From contig CACPKO010000006.1 of the NCBI GenBank assembly GCA_902634555.1, forward strand, positions 1 through 55,991: a stretch of DNA of 55,991 nucleotides, read 5' to 3'. This DNA comes from Actinomycetota bacterium (GTDB lineage: Bacteria; Actinomycetota; Acidimicrobiia; Acidimicrobiales; MedAcidi-G1). The notes beneath the pieces are model-generated. The model saw nothing but the letters and a program-made list of their open reading frames with translations. It was not told the DNA's origin and did no database searches. Positions 20,058 through 29,072 of the stretch are shown one piece after another. The translations under genes were made by a program, and so were the position numbers. Each line of letters starts with the position of its first letter. Position 1 is the first letter of the stretch.

Positions 20058-21317
20058 TTAGCCTCCGAAGAGATTAAGAAGACGAGCGGTGTAATAAGTG
20101 GCCGGTAGAACAAAAAGGAGAGCATCGAATCGGTCTAGGAGTCCTCCATGTCCTGGAAGAATGCTCCCCATATCTTTAATGCCTAGATCTCTCTTAATCA
20201 TGGATTCGCACAAGTCTCCCAGTGGAGCAACTAAGGCTGCTACTACTCCTAGTACAAATGCTGATCCTAGATCTCCAGGACTATCTCCAAATGGGGTGAT
20301 TTGTCCTGTGATGAGAACGGTAACGGCAAATGAAACTGCCATTCCGCCAATTAAACCTTCCATGGTCTTATTTGGGCTTACTGCAGCGAGTGGCGTTCGA
20401 CCAGCAATACGTCCGATCACTAGTCCTCCTACGTCGTATCCGACGGTAGCTATCACCGCGGCAAGCATCATGCCCACACCATTTACGTCTTTCAGCATCA
20501 AGCCGACGAATGAACCCATCATCCCGATATATAGGACCCCAAACATGGTTACGGAGATGTTCAGCATTGGGGCTTCTCGGTCCACACCAGTGAAATACCA
20601 CAGGAAAGTAAATAAAACTGTTAAAAGCAGAATTAACGGAACTGCTGCTTCAAAGCGCCAGTATGCGCCGAGATTCAAGGCAGCAACCGCAACGATTCCT
20701 AGCAAAGAGGCCGGCTGATATCCAGCCCGTCTAACTGCCATGAAAAACTCTGCAGCAGCAAGAACTAAGAAACAAGTTGCTATAGCTACTGTGACTCCTG
20801 AACCTAGGTAAAAGGACACCAAGATCAAAATCCCTAAAGCAAGGCCCGTGACAATTGCAACCGGTATATTTCTACCTTCTCCTGATGAACCATCACTTTT
20901 TCGACCACGTCGCTTGCCGCCTCGTCCATCTTGAACTGGGTCTGGTGATGGTGAGTCATTGGTCGGAAGCGGTGGCAACGGTTCATCTGGCGGGAGAAGC
21001 GGTGGATTAAAATCACCTGAAATTTGAGAAGACGCTTGCGTTGCTTCTTCTTCAAAGAACGAAACTGCAGACGAGTCGCTTAAGTCTCCAACAGGTTGCT
21101 GAGATTCATGTTCTGTCGGGACATCATCTGCCCAACGAGGCCCATCGTCTTCCCACTGGTCATCAACGGAAGTTGAGGTCTCCGGTGGGGCTGTCCAAGG
21201 TGGGAGTTCGTTGTTTGGTTCTTCGTTTTCAAATACTGAACGTCCTGGTGTTGCTTCATCTTCGGAAGCTTCAAGTCCAAGTATCCGTATCTCTTCAAAT
21301 TTTGGTTGATCGTTCAT
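20058..21317 (-). CDS. cdsA: phosphatidate cytidylyltransferase with long N-terminal extension
   Basis: Makes CDP-diacylglycerol from CTP and phosphatidic acid in the membrane. The C-terminal ~270 residues carry about eight hydrophobic helices and the family signature SMIKRDLGIKDMGSILPGHG followed by GLLDRFDALLF. The first ~150 residues are unusual: acidic, Pro/Ser-rich, probably disordered and cytoplasmic, ending in a basic GGKRRGRK stretch. Start ATG (21315-21317) with AGGAGA upstream. 24 nt after frr; no uppS gene lies between them, unlike many bacteria. Confidence 0.94.
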   Translation of the reverse strand: MNDQPKFEEIRILGLEASEDEATPGRSVFENEEPNNELPPWTAPPETSTSVDDQWEDDGPRWADDVPTEHESQQPVGDLSDSSAVSFFEEEATQASSQISGDFNPPLLPPDEPLPPLPTNDSPSPDPVQDGRGGKRRGRKSDGSSGEGRNIPVAIVTGLALGILILVSFYLGSGVTVAIATCFLVLAAAEFFMAVRRAGYQPASLLGIVAVAALNLGAYWRFEAAVPLILLLTVLFTFLWYFTGVDREAPMLNISVTMFGVLYIGMMGSFVGLMLKDVNGVGMMLAAVIATVGYDVGGLVIGRIAGRTPLAAVSPNKTMEGLIGGMAVSFAVTVLITGQITPFGDSPGDLGSAFVLGVVAALVAPLGDLCESMIKRDLGIKDMGSILPGHGGLLDRFDALLFVLPATYYTARLLNLFGG

Positions 21318-21341
21318 TATTTCTCCTGAATTACCTTAAGC

Positions 21342-21911
21342 CTAGACCTCAAGTAGTTCACTTTCCTTTGATGCTCTAGCTTGATCGATTACAGCCTCAT
21401 GTCTGTGTATAAGTTCGTCGAGCCGGTCAGACGCGTGTTTAATATCATCTTCTGACACGCCACCGCTACCGCTAATATCATCAAGATCCTTGCGGCCGTT
21501 TCTCCTTTGGCCTCTAAGTCGGTTTTTTCCTTCTTCTGCCATGCTGTTGACCATTCGGACTAGTTCATGTCGCCTTTCTTGTGTTAACTCTGGGAAAGAT
21601 AACCTTATTGAATGACCGTCATTACTGGGGGTCAGGCCAAGTTCTGCTTTTGTGATTGCCTTTTCAATAGCAACTACATTTCCTGGATCATGGGGTGTTA
21701 TCAGTAATTGGCGTGCTTCTGGAACGGAGAAACTGGCTAATTCCTGCAACTTCATCTCTACTCCATAGGCGTCAACAGAAATGCGTTCAACTATCGAAGA
21801 AGAGGCTCTACCTGTGCGTATGGTTGAAAATTCTTTTTTTGAATGAGCAACCGCTTCTGTCATGCGCTCTTCTGCTTCTTCAAGCACCATTTGAATCATT
21901 TCGTCGCTCAA
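21342..21911 (-). CDS. frr: ribosome recycling factor
   Basis: 189 residues, normal length. Splits post-termination ribosomes together with EF-G. Family blocks: the opening EEAEERMTEAVAHSKKEFST, IRTGRASSSIVERISVDAYG, LITPHDPGNVVAIEKAI and the RHELVRMVNSMAEEGKNRLR helix. The likely start is TTG (21909-21911), supported by AAGGAG with 5-nt spacing. An in-frame ATG four codons later is too far from that site. Confidence 0.96.
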   Translation of the reverse strand: MSDEMIQMVLEEAEERMTEAVAHSKKEFSTIRTGRASSSIVERISVDAYGVEMKLQELASFSVPEARQLLITPHDPGNVVAIEKAITKAELGLTPSNDGHSIRLSFPELTQERRHELVRMVNSMAEEGKNRLRGQRRNGRKDLDDISGSGGVSEDDIKHASDRLDELIHRHEAVIDQARASKESELLEV

Positions 21912-21923
21912 CGTCTCTCCTTG

Positions 21924-22655
21924 TTAAGTAACTAGAGTACCGACAGGGTCACCAGCAAGTATGGATCGCACATTGCCGGAGCCCATCAAGTCAAACATGA
22001 CGATGGGCAAGTGGTTATCCATACAAAGAGTGATGGCGGTTGAGTCCATTGGTTGAAGACCTTGTTTAATTACTTCAATATGGCTGATCTGATCAATTTT
22101 TTGTGCATCTGGTTCAATTCTGGGATCGGCGGTATAGATGCCATCTGTTCCCGAATGAGATCCTTTGAGTAATACCTCAGCTTCCATTTCTACTGCCCTT
22201 AAAGCAGCCGCGGTATCAGTAGTAAAGAAAGGATTTCCTGTTCCGCCAGCAAAAATTACGACTCTTCCTTTTTCTAAGTGCCGGATGGCGCGACGCCGTA
22301 TGTAGGGTTCAGCGATTTGTGCCATGTGTATCGCTGTTTGTACTCGAGTAGGTTGACCCAACTGCTCTAAGGTGTCTTGGAGTGCTAAAGCGTTGATGGA
22401 TGTTGCGAGCATGCCCATGTAATCAGCTTGTGCTCGATCCATGCCTGCGCCAGCGCCAGACATTCCTCGCCAAATATTTCCGCCGCCGACGACTACTGCT
22501 ATATCGACATTGAAGGTTTCTCTGACATCAACAATTTCTTTGGCAATTCGGGTGACGATTTCGCCATCAATGCCATACCCGGCATCCCCGGCAAATGCCT
22601 CACCGGAAACTTTGAGAAGAACTCGACTCCATCGAGCAGAATCTTTGTCAGACAA
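21924..22655 (-). CDS. pyrH: uridylate kinase
   Basis: Phosphorylates UMP to UDP. Matches include [20 protein letters not shown] near the N-terminus, [30 protein letters not shown] and [20 protein letters not shown]. The start is most likely the TTG at 22653-22655, 6 nt after GGAGG. The outer TTG at 22659-22661 touches that GGAGG directly and overlaps the tsf stop. Usual place between tsf and frr. Confidence 0.94.
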   Translation of the reverse strand: MSDKDSARWSRVLLKVSGEAFAGDAGYGIDGEIVTRIAKEIVDVRETFNVDIAVVVGGGNIWRGMSGAGAGMDRAQADYMGMLATSINALALQDTLEQLGQPTRVQTAIHMAQIAEPYIRRRAIRHLEKGRVVIFAGGTGNPFFTTDTAAALRAVEMEAEVLLKGSHSGTDGIYTADPRIEPDAQKIDQISHIEVIKQGLQPMDSTAITLCMDNHLPIVMFDLMGSGNVRSILAGDPVGTLVT

Positions 22656-22657
22656 AC

Positions 22658-23449
22658 TCAACCTCCGAGATAGGCTTGGGCGAAACGGACTATTTCTCCG
22701 CCACCTAAAGAATCCTTAACTGGAGTCTTGTCGCCATGGAGCCCTTGGTCAAGCAATACTGACTCCCTGAACCATCCAGTAAGTCGTCCTTCAACTATTT
22801 TTTCCCATGCTTGTTCTGGTTTTCCTTCGGCTTTAGTGATTTCAAGAAGAGCGGCACGCTCTTTCTCTATAGCTTCTTCTGGCACTTCTTCTCGTGTCAG
22901 CGCTGCCGGTTTAGCAAATGCCACATGAAGTGCGACTTGGTGAAGCGTTTCTTGATCTACATCTTTTCCTTCAACAATCACTCCGTTAACACCTCTTCCG
23001 TCCTGCTTATGGACATAGATGTCTATGAGATTTCCTTCTGCTGCTTCCACTACTTCAACTTTTCCTATCTCAACATTTTCTTTTACTGACAAGCGCAGAT
23101 CATCAAGTTCTTGAGCATGATTATCTACAGCTGTCGCTCCTTGTGAAAGAACATCTGTTGTTAAAGAATTAACAAAATTCTGGAATTGTTCAGATTTTGC
23201 AGAAAAATCTGTTTCGCACTTAACATGCACAAGGACGGCTTTGTTTCCTTCTACAAGGACAGATACTGCACCTTCGGCATTTTCTCGATCAGTCCGAGTG
23301 GCCGCTTTCGCTAGACCTTTCTCTCTTAGTATCTGGGCTGCCGCTTCAGCGTCGCCATCAGCTTCAATTAAAGCTTTTTTTGCGTCCATCATTCCAGCAC
23401 CAGTGGCGTCTCTTAATGATTTGACATCCTGAGCAGTCACGTCTGTCAT
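22658..23449 (-). CDS. tsf: elongation factor Ts
   Basis: Nucleotide exchange factor for EF-Tu. 263 residues. N-terminal UBA-like domain [20 protein letters not shown] with the TDF-type motif [15 protein letters not shown] in the core. The C-terminal part [14 protein letters not shown] fits the family. ATG at 23447-23449 behind GGAG; the gene starts 2 nt after the rpsB stop, so the two are probably translated from one message. Confidence 0.96.
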   Translation of the reverse strand: MTDVTAQDVKSLRDATGAGMMDAKKALIEADGDAEAAAQILREKGLAKAATRTDRENAEGAVSVLVEGNKAVLVHVKCETDFSAKSEQFQNFVNSLTTDVLSQGATAVDNHAQELDDLRLSVKENVEIGKVEVVEAAEGNLIDIYVHKQDGRGVNGVIVEGKDVDQETLHQVALHVAFAKPAALTREEVPEEAIEKERAALLEITKAEGKPEQAWEKIVEGRLTGWFRESVLLDQGLHGDKTPVKDSLGGGEIVRFAQAYLGG

Positions 23450-23451
23450 GA

Positions 23452-24327
23452 TTAGGCTCCTTCGTTATTTTCTTCGTTAGTTTCTTCTGATGAGGCTTCA
23501 TCTGGTTCTGATTGAAGCTTTTCCGCCACACGCATTTCTCTTTCTATGGCCTCTGCTTCTGCTTGTGCTTGTGCTTGTGCTTGTTCGGTAGCTTTATCTT
23601 CTGAGTCAAGAGAAGGAGCTTCGTCTCCCTTGTTTAAAGAGTTGGCGATAAAACGTCCTTCTTCTATCGCATCTGACATCACTCGGCAAAGCAATCTCCC
23701 GGAGCGAATTGCGTCATCGTTGCCGGGAATTGGATATTGGATTACATCTGGGTCACAGTCAGTGTCTAGAACCGCAATTACTGGTATCCCTAATTTGTTG
23801 GCTTCCGTGATAGCTATATGTTCTTTAACAGTATCCATAACAAAAATTGCTGCTGGTAGGGATTTCATGTCGTTTATTCCCAATAAGTTTCTTTCCAATT
23901 TTTCTAATTCTCTGGAGAGTAGTAAAGCCTCTTTTTTGGGCATAACTTCGAATTCTCCCGAGCTGCGCATACGTTGATATTCCTGCATCTTCGCTACTCG
24001 TTTTGAAATTGTTTGAAAGTTTGTGAGCATCCCGCCAAGCCATCTTTGGTTGACATACGGCATTCCGCATTTCTCTGCATACGAGCGAATTGGATCTTGT
24101 GCTTGTCGTTTTGTTCCAACAAATAGGACCCTTCCCCCGTTTGCTACAAGATCTCGTGTGAAACCATAAGCGCTCTCGATACAACTGAGTGTTTGTTGGA
24201 GATCAATAATGTATATTCCGGATCGTTCTCCGTGAATAAACCTTTGCATTTTTGGGTTCCATCGACTCGTTTGATGTCCGAAGTGGACCCCTGCTTCAAG
24301 CAATTGCTTCATACTTACGACTGCCAT
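23452..24327 (-). CDS. rpsB: 30S ribosomal protein S2 with acidic tail
   Basis: 291 residues. The core (about 1-225) shows the S2 opening [45 protein letters not shown] and [13 protein letters not shown]. Beyond it lies a ~65-residue tail: a Gln-Ala/Glu-Ala repeat (encoded by GCTTGT-type DNA units near 23560-23585 on the plus strand) and a Glu/Asn-rich end. A 155-nt leader with one long hairpin precedes it. Confidence 0.95.
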   Translation of the reverse strand: MAVVSMKQLLEAGVHFGHQTSRWNPKMQRFIHGERSGIYIIDLQQTLSCIESAYGFTRDLVANGGRVLFVGTKRQAQDPIRSYAEKCGMPYVNQRWLGGMLTNFQTISKRVAKMQEYQRMRSSGEFEVMPKKEALLLSRELEKLERNLLGINDMKSLPAAIFVMDTVKEHIAITEANKLGIPVIAVLDTDCDPDVIQYPIPGNDDAIRSGRLLCRVMSDAIEEGRFIANSLNKGDEAPSLDSEDKATEQAQAQAQAEAEAIEREMRVAEKLQSEPDEASSEETNEENNEGA

Positions 24328-24359
24328 GTCGTGTTTCCTTTCCCATCGGTTGTTCTTAC

Positions 24360-24398
24360 CCCGATTTGACGCTTATAGGCGACCGTGGGTTAATCGGG
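24360..24398 (-). promoter_or_regulatory. hairpin in the rpsB leader
   Basis: Inverted repeat CCCGATT (24360-24366) and AATCGGG (24392-24398) with a 25-nt apical part, about 33 nt upstream of the rpsB ATG. No U-tract on the minus strand. It may be an S2-responsive leader or simply 5'-UTR structure. Confidence 0.35.
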
Positions 24399-24482
24399 TG
24401 AATATTTTTGTAACCAAACGGTTGTCTGGCCTATGTGAGTGTATCGGAATGAAAGTGAGACCGGATACAGACTGTAGAAGCT

Positions 24483-24818
24483 TTAGAGCACTTCTTGGAT
24501 GTATCTGACGACTGAATTTATTTCTTCTTGATCAAGGGCCTCTTTAAATGACGGCATGCCGTTACGGCCTTCACTGATGATCAGGGAGATATCCGATAAG
24601 GACGGGTAGTTGTTTTCTATTTCCTTTAAGGATGGCCCACGTCCCCCCGAGCCTGATGGTCCATGACATGAAGTGCAAAAAGTTGTCCAAACTTTGCGTC
24701 CTTGAATTAAAGATTGATCCGAACCTTCTGGAACATCAGGTGCTGAAACTACACATCCAGCAGCAAGAAGCGAAGAAAAAAAGAAAGATAAAACCAAAGT
24801 TGAGAAGTGTGATCGCAT
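24483..24818 (-). CDS. lipoprotein class I cytochrome c
   Basis: 111 residues from the ATG at 24816-24818. A hydrophobic signal runs to a lipobox LLAAGC, so the mature protein is probably lipid-anchored on the outer face of the membrane. The heme motif CTSCH and a distal methionine in NGMPSF fit a small monoheme c-type cytochrome that passes electrons, perhaps to a terminal oxidase (a SURF1 gene is at 646-1377). A longer TTG frame to 24842 adds eight residues ahead of a good signal, so I reject it. The start lies only 25 nt from a divergent plus-strand frame. Confidence 0.85.
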   Translation of the reverse strand: MRSHFSTLVLSFFFSSLLAAGCVVSAPDVPEGSDQSLIQGRKVWTTFCTSCHGPSGSGGRGPSLKEIENNYPSLSDISLIISEGRNGMPSFKEALDQEEINSVVRYIQEVL

Positions 24819-24843
24819 TAGATTACCGACGATACTGATCAAT

Positions 24844-24954
24844 ATGGGTTTTGATCCAAATCGTCCTCACCGTCGCCGCCCGAGTGACTTTGTTTTTGTC
24901 ATTTCTGCAATAGCGGTGGCTTTGATTCTTCTACTTTGGGCTTTCTTAGGATAG
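24844..24954 (+). CDS. 36-residue single-pass membrane microprotein
   Basis: ATG to TAG, 36 codons. An Arg/His/Pro-rich cytoplasmic N-terminus (MGFDPNRPHRRRPSDF) is followed by one hydrophobic helix (about 16-35). Its last codons contain AGGATAGG, which serves as ribosome site for the gene that starts 4 nt after its stop, so the pair looks like an operon. No clear Shine-Dalgarno of its own. I recall similar tiny membrane proteins in actinobacteria but cannot name a family. The charge and hydrophobicity pattern argues for real coding. Confidence 0.55.
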   Translation: MGFDPNRPHRRRPSDFVFVISAIAVALILLLWAFLG

Positions 24955-24958
24955 GTAG

Positions 24959-25150
24959 ATGAAGAATCCGGAAGCCTTCGGGGAAATTGAAGTTAAATCA
25001 ATCCAGCCTTACCAAGCAGTGAAAAACTATATTTGCCCAGGTTGTAATAGAGATATACCTGCAGGTCTTGGGCACGTAGTTATTGTTCCGATTGAAGCTC
25101 CGGATTTGAGACGCCATTGGCACCGCGGATGCTGGAATAAAAGAATTTAG
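24959..25150 (+). CDS. small CPGC-type zinc-binding protein of actinobacteria
   Basis: 63 residues. Potential zinc ligands C28 and C31 in YICPGCNRDIPAGLGHV, with HWHRGCW near the C-terminus. This matches a short actinobacterial family usually annotated, without proof, as ATP/GTP-binding. I see no nucleotide-binding motif. Starts ATG (24959-24961), 4 nt after the microprotein, and converges on rplS with an 11-nt gap. Function unknown. Confidence 0.8.
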   Translation: MKNPEAFGEIEVKSIQPYQAVKNYICPGCNRDIPAGLGHVVIVPIEAPDLRRHWHRGCWNKRI

Positions 25151-25161
25151 TTACTTGAGAA

Positions 25162-25509
25162 CTACCAGTCGCGCTTTTCTTTAACTTTGGCTCTCTTGCC
25201 TATCCGGTCTCTCAAATAATAGAGTTTTGCTCGTCGTACGTCACCTTGAGTAACCACTTCTATTTTTTCTAAAACCGGTGAATGAACTGGAAAGGTGCGC
25301 TCTACTCCAACGCTAAAGCTGAGTTTTCTGACTGTGAAAGTTTCACGGACTCCGCTTCCTTGGCGTCGAAGAACTACGCCTTCAAAGACTTGTACTCGTT
25401 GCCTGTTGCCCTCTACAACCCGGACGTGCACTTTAACAGTGTCGCCTGAATTGAAGTCAGGAATATCATCTCGGAGATTTTGTTGGTCGACGAGGTCTGT
25501 GGGTTGCAT
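25162..25509 (-). CDS. rplS: 50S ribosomal protein L19
   Basis: 115 residues. Family signatures: [55 protein letters not shown] and [20 protein letters not shown]. It is the last gene of rpsP-khpA-rimM-trmD-rplS, separated from trmD by 89 nt containing a hairpin. Confidence 0.97.
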   Translation of the reverse strand: MQPTDLVDQQNLRDDIPDFNSGDTVKVHVRVVEGNRQRVQVFEGVVLRRQGSGVRETFTVRKLSFSVGVERTFPVHSPVLEKIEVVTQGDVRRAKLYYLRDRIGKRAKVKEKRDW

Positions 25510-25541
25510 TTTATATCCTCAGCGAATTGGTCAGAATTAAA

Positions 25542-25561
25542 GCGAACCGTGTTCCGGTCGC
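25542..25561 (-). terminator. weak hairpin between trmD and rplS, attenuator-like
   Basis: Stem GCGA-CCG/CGG-TCGC (25542-25549 with 25555-25561, one bulged A), 5-nt loop. On the minus strand it is followed by TTTAATTCT. This could thin out read-through into rplS or be part of an L19 leader; the stem is short and the T-run broken. Confidence 0.35.
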
Positions 25562-25598
25562 ATCATAAGTGTAGAGGAATCTGAGAAGATTCACCCTA

Positions 25599-26333
25599 TT
25601 AATTTTTATGTTTGTCAATCTCCTTCAATTGCTCTAATTCTTCCTGCGTTAATCCACCACGCTTGGTTATAAGATCGGGGCGCCTACGAGAAGTCATCAA
25701 TAAAGATTGGATTTTGCGCCAACGCCTAATTTCTTCATGGTTTCCAGATAGTAAAGTCGGTGGTACTTCATCTCCACGGAATTCTGCAGGCCTTGTGTAG
25801 TGAGGGTGTTCTAGGAGTCCATCTGCAAAGGATTCGTCACTCGCCGAATCTGCATTTCCAAGCACACCCTGACGAAGACGCGCTACCGCTTCAATGATGA
25901 CTAAAGCCGCTAGCTCACCGCCAGCAAGTACGTAGTCGCCTATAGAGATTTCGTCATCACAAAGACGTGTACGGATACGTTCGTCCACCCCTTCATAGCG
26001 TCCACAAAGAAGAGAAAATCCATCTAGTTCAGCCAACTCGGTAGCTACTTCATGATTAAATTTCCTGCCACTCGGGCTAAGTAATATCAATGGCCTTGGT
26101 GGTTTGACTGTATCAATGGCGTTAAATACTGGTTCGGGCATCAACACCATCCCGGGACCTCCACCAAAGGGGCTGTCGTCAACGGTTCGATGCGGGCTGT
26201 CCGCATAATCTCTTAGATCGTGGCTCTTCACTTCCAACAAGTCATTGTTCTGTGATCTCCCCAAAATACTTTGAGACGTATAGTTATCTATCATTTCTGG
26301 GAAAATGGTAAAAACGTTAATTTTGAGTGTCAT
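25599..26333 (-). CDS. trmD: tRNA (guanine-N1)-methyltransferase
   Basis: Methylates G37 of tRNAs with SAM, using the trefoil-knot fold. 244 residues: KINVFTIFPEMI at the start, HRTVDDSPFGGGPGMVL, LLSPSGRKFN, LLCGRYEGVDERI, and the knot motif EISIGDYVLAGGELAALVII. The ATG overlaps the rimM stop by 4 nt. Confidence 0.97.
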   Translation of the reverse strand: MTLKINVFTIFPEMIDNYTSQSILGRSQNNDLLEVKSHDLRDYADSPHRTVDDSPFGGGPGMVLMPEPVFNAIDTVKPPRPLILLSPSGRKFNHEVATELAELDGFSLLCGRYEGVDERIRTRLCDDEISIGDYVLAGGELAALVIIEAVARLRQGVLGNADSASDESFADGLLEHPHYTRPAEFRGDEVPPTLLSGNHEEIRRWRKIQSLLMTSRRRPDLITKRGGLTQEELEQLKEIDKHKN

Positions 26334-26830
26334 TTCTTCTCTTCCTCTTCGAAGAGGCCTTTGGGAACTACCACCGATATAAGTTTTTTAGGCTGAATGT
26401 CTATTGCGAAAGTCAAAGGAACCAAAGATCCATCTTGAAGCTCCAACAGGTCACTTGCTGGATTAGAAATTATTGCAGTAACAGGTCCATGAGATATCCC
26501 ATGTTGATCTATTACTTCCGCTCCCACTAAATCATGAACCCATAACGTGTCATCGTCCGGGTCTTCAATTGGTTCAGCATGAAGGGTTACACCTCTCCAC
26601 TCCTCTGCAGACTCGCGATTTTCTATTTCTTCAAATACAACGAGATATCGGTGCTGATGGGGTCGACTATTTTGAACCGTTAGGTCCCCTCTTGGGGTCT
26701 GAAGTTTTGAGCCCTTTGATAAACGTTCTGTTCGGTCTGTAATTAGATTTACTATTACTTCACCTTTAATGCCATGTGCACGATCTATTCGCCCAACTTC
26801 TAGAAGGTTTGAATCATCGGGGTTTTTCAT
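26330..26830 (-). CDS. rimM: 16S rRNA processing protein RimM
   Basis: 166 residues. 30S assembly factor that binds S19. N-terminal RimM domain (VGRIDRAHGIKGEVIVNLIT) and C-terminal PRC-barrel (LWVHDLVGAEVID; DLLELQDGSLVPLTFAI). Coupled to trmD by a 4-nt overlap and 19 nt after khpA, the usual order. Confidence 0.95.
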   Translation of the reverse strand: MKNPDDSNLLEVGRIDRAHGIKGEVIVNLITDRTERLSKGSKLQTPRGDLTVQNSRPHQHRYLVVFEEIENRESAEEWRGVTLHAEPIEDPDDDTLWVHDLVGAEVIDQHGISHGPVTAIISNPASDLLELQDGSLVPLTFAIDIQPKKLISVVVPKGLFEEEEKK

Positions 26831-26849
26831 TGAAACCCGTATTTAAAAT

Positions 26850-27098
26850 CTAGTCAACGAAATCGACATCGATCTCGATTTCATCACGAACTGCCGCTGC
26901 GCGAACAATGGTTCTAATAGCATTTGCGACTCGTCCTCTCTTACCGATTACTCGACCCATGTCATCATCTGCCACAGTTACCGAAAAAGTACAACGCTCG
27001 TCTTCACTAACTTCTATTTCTACTGCATCCGGGTTTTCGACAATTGACTTAATTAAGTACTCAAGTACACCCTCAGCCGTGGAAGCTTGTCCGCTCAT
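26850..27098 (-). CDS. khpA: KH-domain RNA-binding protein KhpA
   Basis: 82 residues, essentially one KH domain with the GXXG loop in MGRVIGKRGRVANAIRTIVR. KhpA proteins bind RNA, often with KhpB, and influence cell division and elongation in Gram-positives. The start overlaps the rpsP stop by 4 nt. The usual rpsP-khpA-rimM-trmD context makes this call safe. Confidence 0.92.
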   Translation of the reverse strand: MSGQASTAEGVLEYLIKSIVENPDAVEIEVSEDERCTFSVTVADDDMGRVIGKRGRVANAIRTIVRAAAVRDEIEIDVDFVD

Positions 27099-27484
27099 TG
27101 ATTTTCTTCTTCCTCTTCAGCAGCCTCTTCAACTACCTCTTCAACTACCTCTTCAGCAGCCTCTTCAACTACCTCTTCAGCAGCCTCTTCTTTTTTCTTT
27201 GCTTTTGGTTCAGGTGGAACGAAGGCTTCACCAGAGAAGGTCTCCCATGCACCAGATATTTGAAGTAATTTTTTGACTCGTTCAGAAGGCTGTGCGCCAT
27301 GCTGCAGCCAGTGCACTGCTCGTTCAGTCTCTATTTCAATTACTGATGGGTCTTGACGAGGGTCATAAAAACCTACTACTTCAATAAATCTGCCATTTCG
27401 TGCTTTGCGCGAATCTGCAGCTACCACTCGGTAGGTCGGTTGTTTCTTTTTTCCCATTCGCATAAGGCGAAGTTTTACAGCCAC
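27095..27484 (-). CDS. rpsP: 30S ribosomal protein S16 with acidic repeat tail
   Basis: From the GTG at 27482-27484 the protein opens MAVKLRLMRMGKKKQPTYRV, exactly as S16 should, and a GAGAG purine stretch lies upstream. A longer GTG frame from 27514 would add ten residues (ARTNRERATV) without a ribosome site. The core ends at about residue 90. It is followed by a Lys-rich stretch and a ~30-residue Glu/Ala/Val repeat tail ending EEEEENQ. First gene of its operon. Confidence 0.93.
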   Translation of the reverse strand: MAVKLRLMRMGKKKQPTYRVVAADSRKARNGRFIEVVGFYDPRQDPSVIEIETERAVHWLQHGAQPSERVKKLLQISGAWETFSGEAFVPPEPKAKKKEEAAEEVVEEAAEEVVEEVVEEAAEEEEENQ

Positions 27485-27621
27485 AGTGGCTCTCTCTCTA
27501 TTTGTTCGTGCCACTCAATCGATGTGGCTTAATTTCTTGGTACTAATGATACGCACCTAGTCGGAGAAACAGTCTGCCCGATTATGAACAGATTTCCAGC
27601 CTTTTTGGCACATATCTAGAT

Positions 27622-29067
27622 TTATGAGAAGTCAAAATCGCTCAAATCTAAATTTTTTAGTTTTTCTTTTGCCTGATCATCTCCCAATCCAGGGAGAGAA
27701 AGTCCCTTTTTGATTGGTGGATTTGATGTTCTCCCACCTTTTTGTCGATTTTTTTGCTTCTTTGATTTGCGACCTTTTGGCCCTTTAGGGGCTTTCTTTA
27801 TCATTTTTTTCATTTCACGAAACTGTTTTACGAGCTGCGAAACTTCAGATGGCTGCGTACCACTCCCCTGTGCAATTCGGCTTCGCCGCGAACCATCAAT
27901 AATCTCTGGAGTTGCTCTTTCCAGCGAAGTCATTGAATGGATGATGCCTTCTAACCTATTAATTCTTCTTTCTTCGGTTTCTTCATCTAACTGCTGTCCG
28001 GTTTGCACCACCCCGGGCACCATCCCCATCACACTGCTGATGGGGCCCATTTTTCTTATTTGGTGAAGTTGATCAAGGAAGTCATCAAGAGTGAAAGTTC
28101 CTTGAAGCATCCTTTCCATGGCTGCTTGAGATTTCTCTTTTTCAAAAGTCTCTTCTGCCTTCTCTATAAGAGTTTCAATGTCGCCCATTCCAAGAATGCG
28201 GCTAGCGAGACGATCGGGATGGAAAATTTCAAAATCTTCAATCTTTTCTCCGTTGGATGCAAAAGTTACAGGCTTACCTACAACTTCGCTAATAGATAAA
28301 GCTGCTCCTCCGCGTGCATCTCCATCAAGTTTCGTGAGAATAATTCCTTCATACTCAATGATCTCATGGAATGTTTCAGCGATTGATGCCGCCTCTTGTC
28401 CAATCATGGCATCAACAACAAGGAACGTGTAGTGAGGAGAAATCGCCTCTGAAATCTCACCGATCTCTTTCATCAAGGACTCGTCAACTGTGAGTCGTCC
28501 TGCGGTGTCACATATCACTACATCTCGCCCCAACCGTCGAGCTTCTTCTAGCCCAGATTTTGCTACGGCCACCGGATCTGACATCTCACTGAAGACCGGA
28601 ACCTCAACTTGGGAACCTAATGTCTTTAATTGATCAACAGCAGCAGGACGAGCTAAATCAGCAGCTACAAGTAGTGGGTTTCGCCCTTGGCTTTTAAACC
28701 ATTTTGCGAGTTTGGCGGCCGTCGTGGTTTTTCCTGATCCTTGTAATCCAGCGAGCATTACTATCGTGGGAGGTTTAGAAGCAAAAGTGATTTTGACTGC
28801 TTCTCTGCCAAGAATGTTTGTTAGTTCCTCTGAAACAATCTTGACGATTTGCTGACCAGGGTTCAGTACTCCACTCACCTCTTCTCCGAGAGCTCGAACT
28901 CGGATTCTTTCTTGAAATGAACGGACTACTTTTAAGTTGACATCTGCGTCAAGAAGAGCTGCACGTATTTCTTTTAAAACTTCTTCAATTTCTTCTGGTC
29001 CTAGAAGTCCTTTACTGCGTATTTTTTTTATTATCCCGTCAAAACGGTTTGTAAGGGTTTCAAACAT
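27622..29067 (-). CDS. ffh: signal recognition particle protein Ffh
   Basis: SRP GTPase that targets membrane proteins co-translationally. 481 residues: N domain, GTPase with GLQGSGKTTTAAKLA, DTAGRL, TKLDGDARGGAAL, then the Met-rich M domain with MGMVPGV and RRSRIAQGSG, and a Lys-rich C-terminal region. ftsY lies 5 nt upstream, so particle protein and receptor share an operon. Confidence 0.97.
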   Translation of the reverse strand: MFETLTNRFDGIIKKIRSKGLLGPEEIEEVLKEIRAALLDADVNLKVVRSFQERIRVRALGEEVSGVLNPGQQIVKIVSEELTNILGREAVKITFASKPPTIVMLAGLQGSGKTTTAAKLAKWFKSQGRNPLLVAADLARPAAVDQLKTLGSQVEVPVFSEMSDPVAVAKSGLEEARRLGRDVVICDTAGRLTVDESLMKEIGEISEAISPHYTFLVVDAMIGQEAASIAETFHEIIEYEGIILTKLDGDARGGAALSISEVVGKPVTFASNGEKIEDFEIFHPDRLASRILGMGDIETLIEKAEETFEKEKSQAAMERMLQGTFTLDDFLDQLHQIRKMGPISSVMGMVPGVVQTGQQLDEETEERRINRLEGIIHSMTSLERATPEIIDGSRRSRIAQGSGTQPSEVSQLVKQFREMKKMIKKAPKGPKGRKSKKQKNRQKGGRTSNPPIKKGLSLPGLGDDQAKEKLKNLDLSDFDFS

Positions 29068-29072
29068 GTTTC

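Noticed and set aside
20098-20718. Plus-strand frame of 206 codons opposite cdsA
   Set aside because: Antisense to the conserved transmembrane part of cdsA; Pro/Thr/Arg-rich shadow without motifs.
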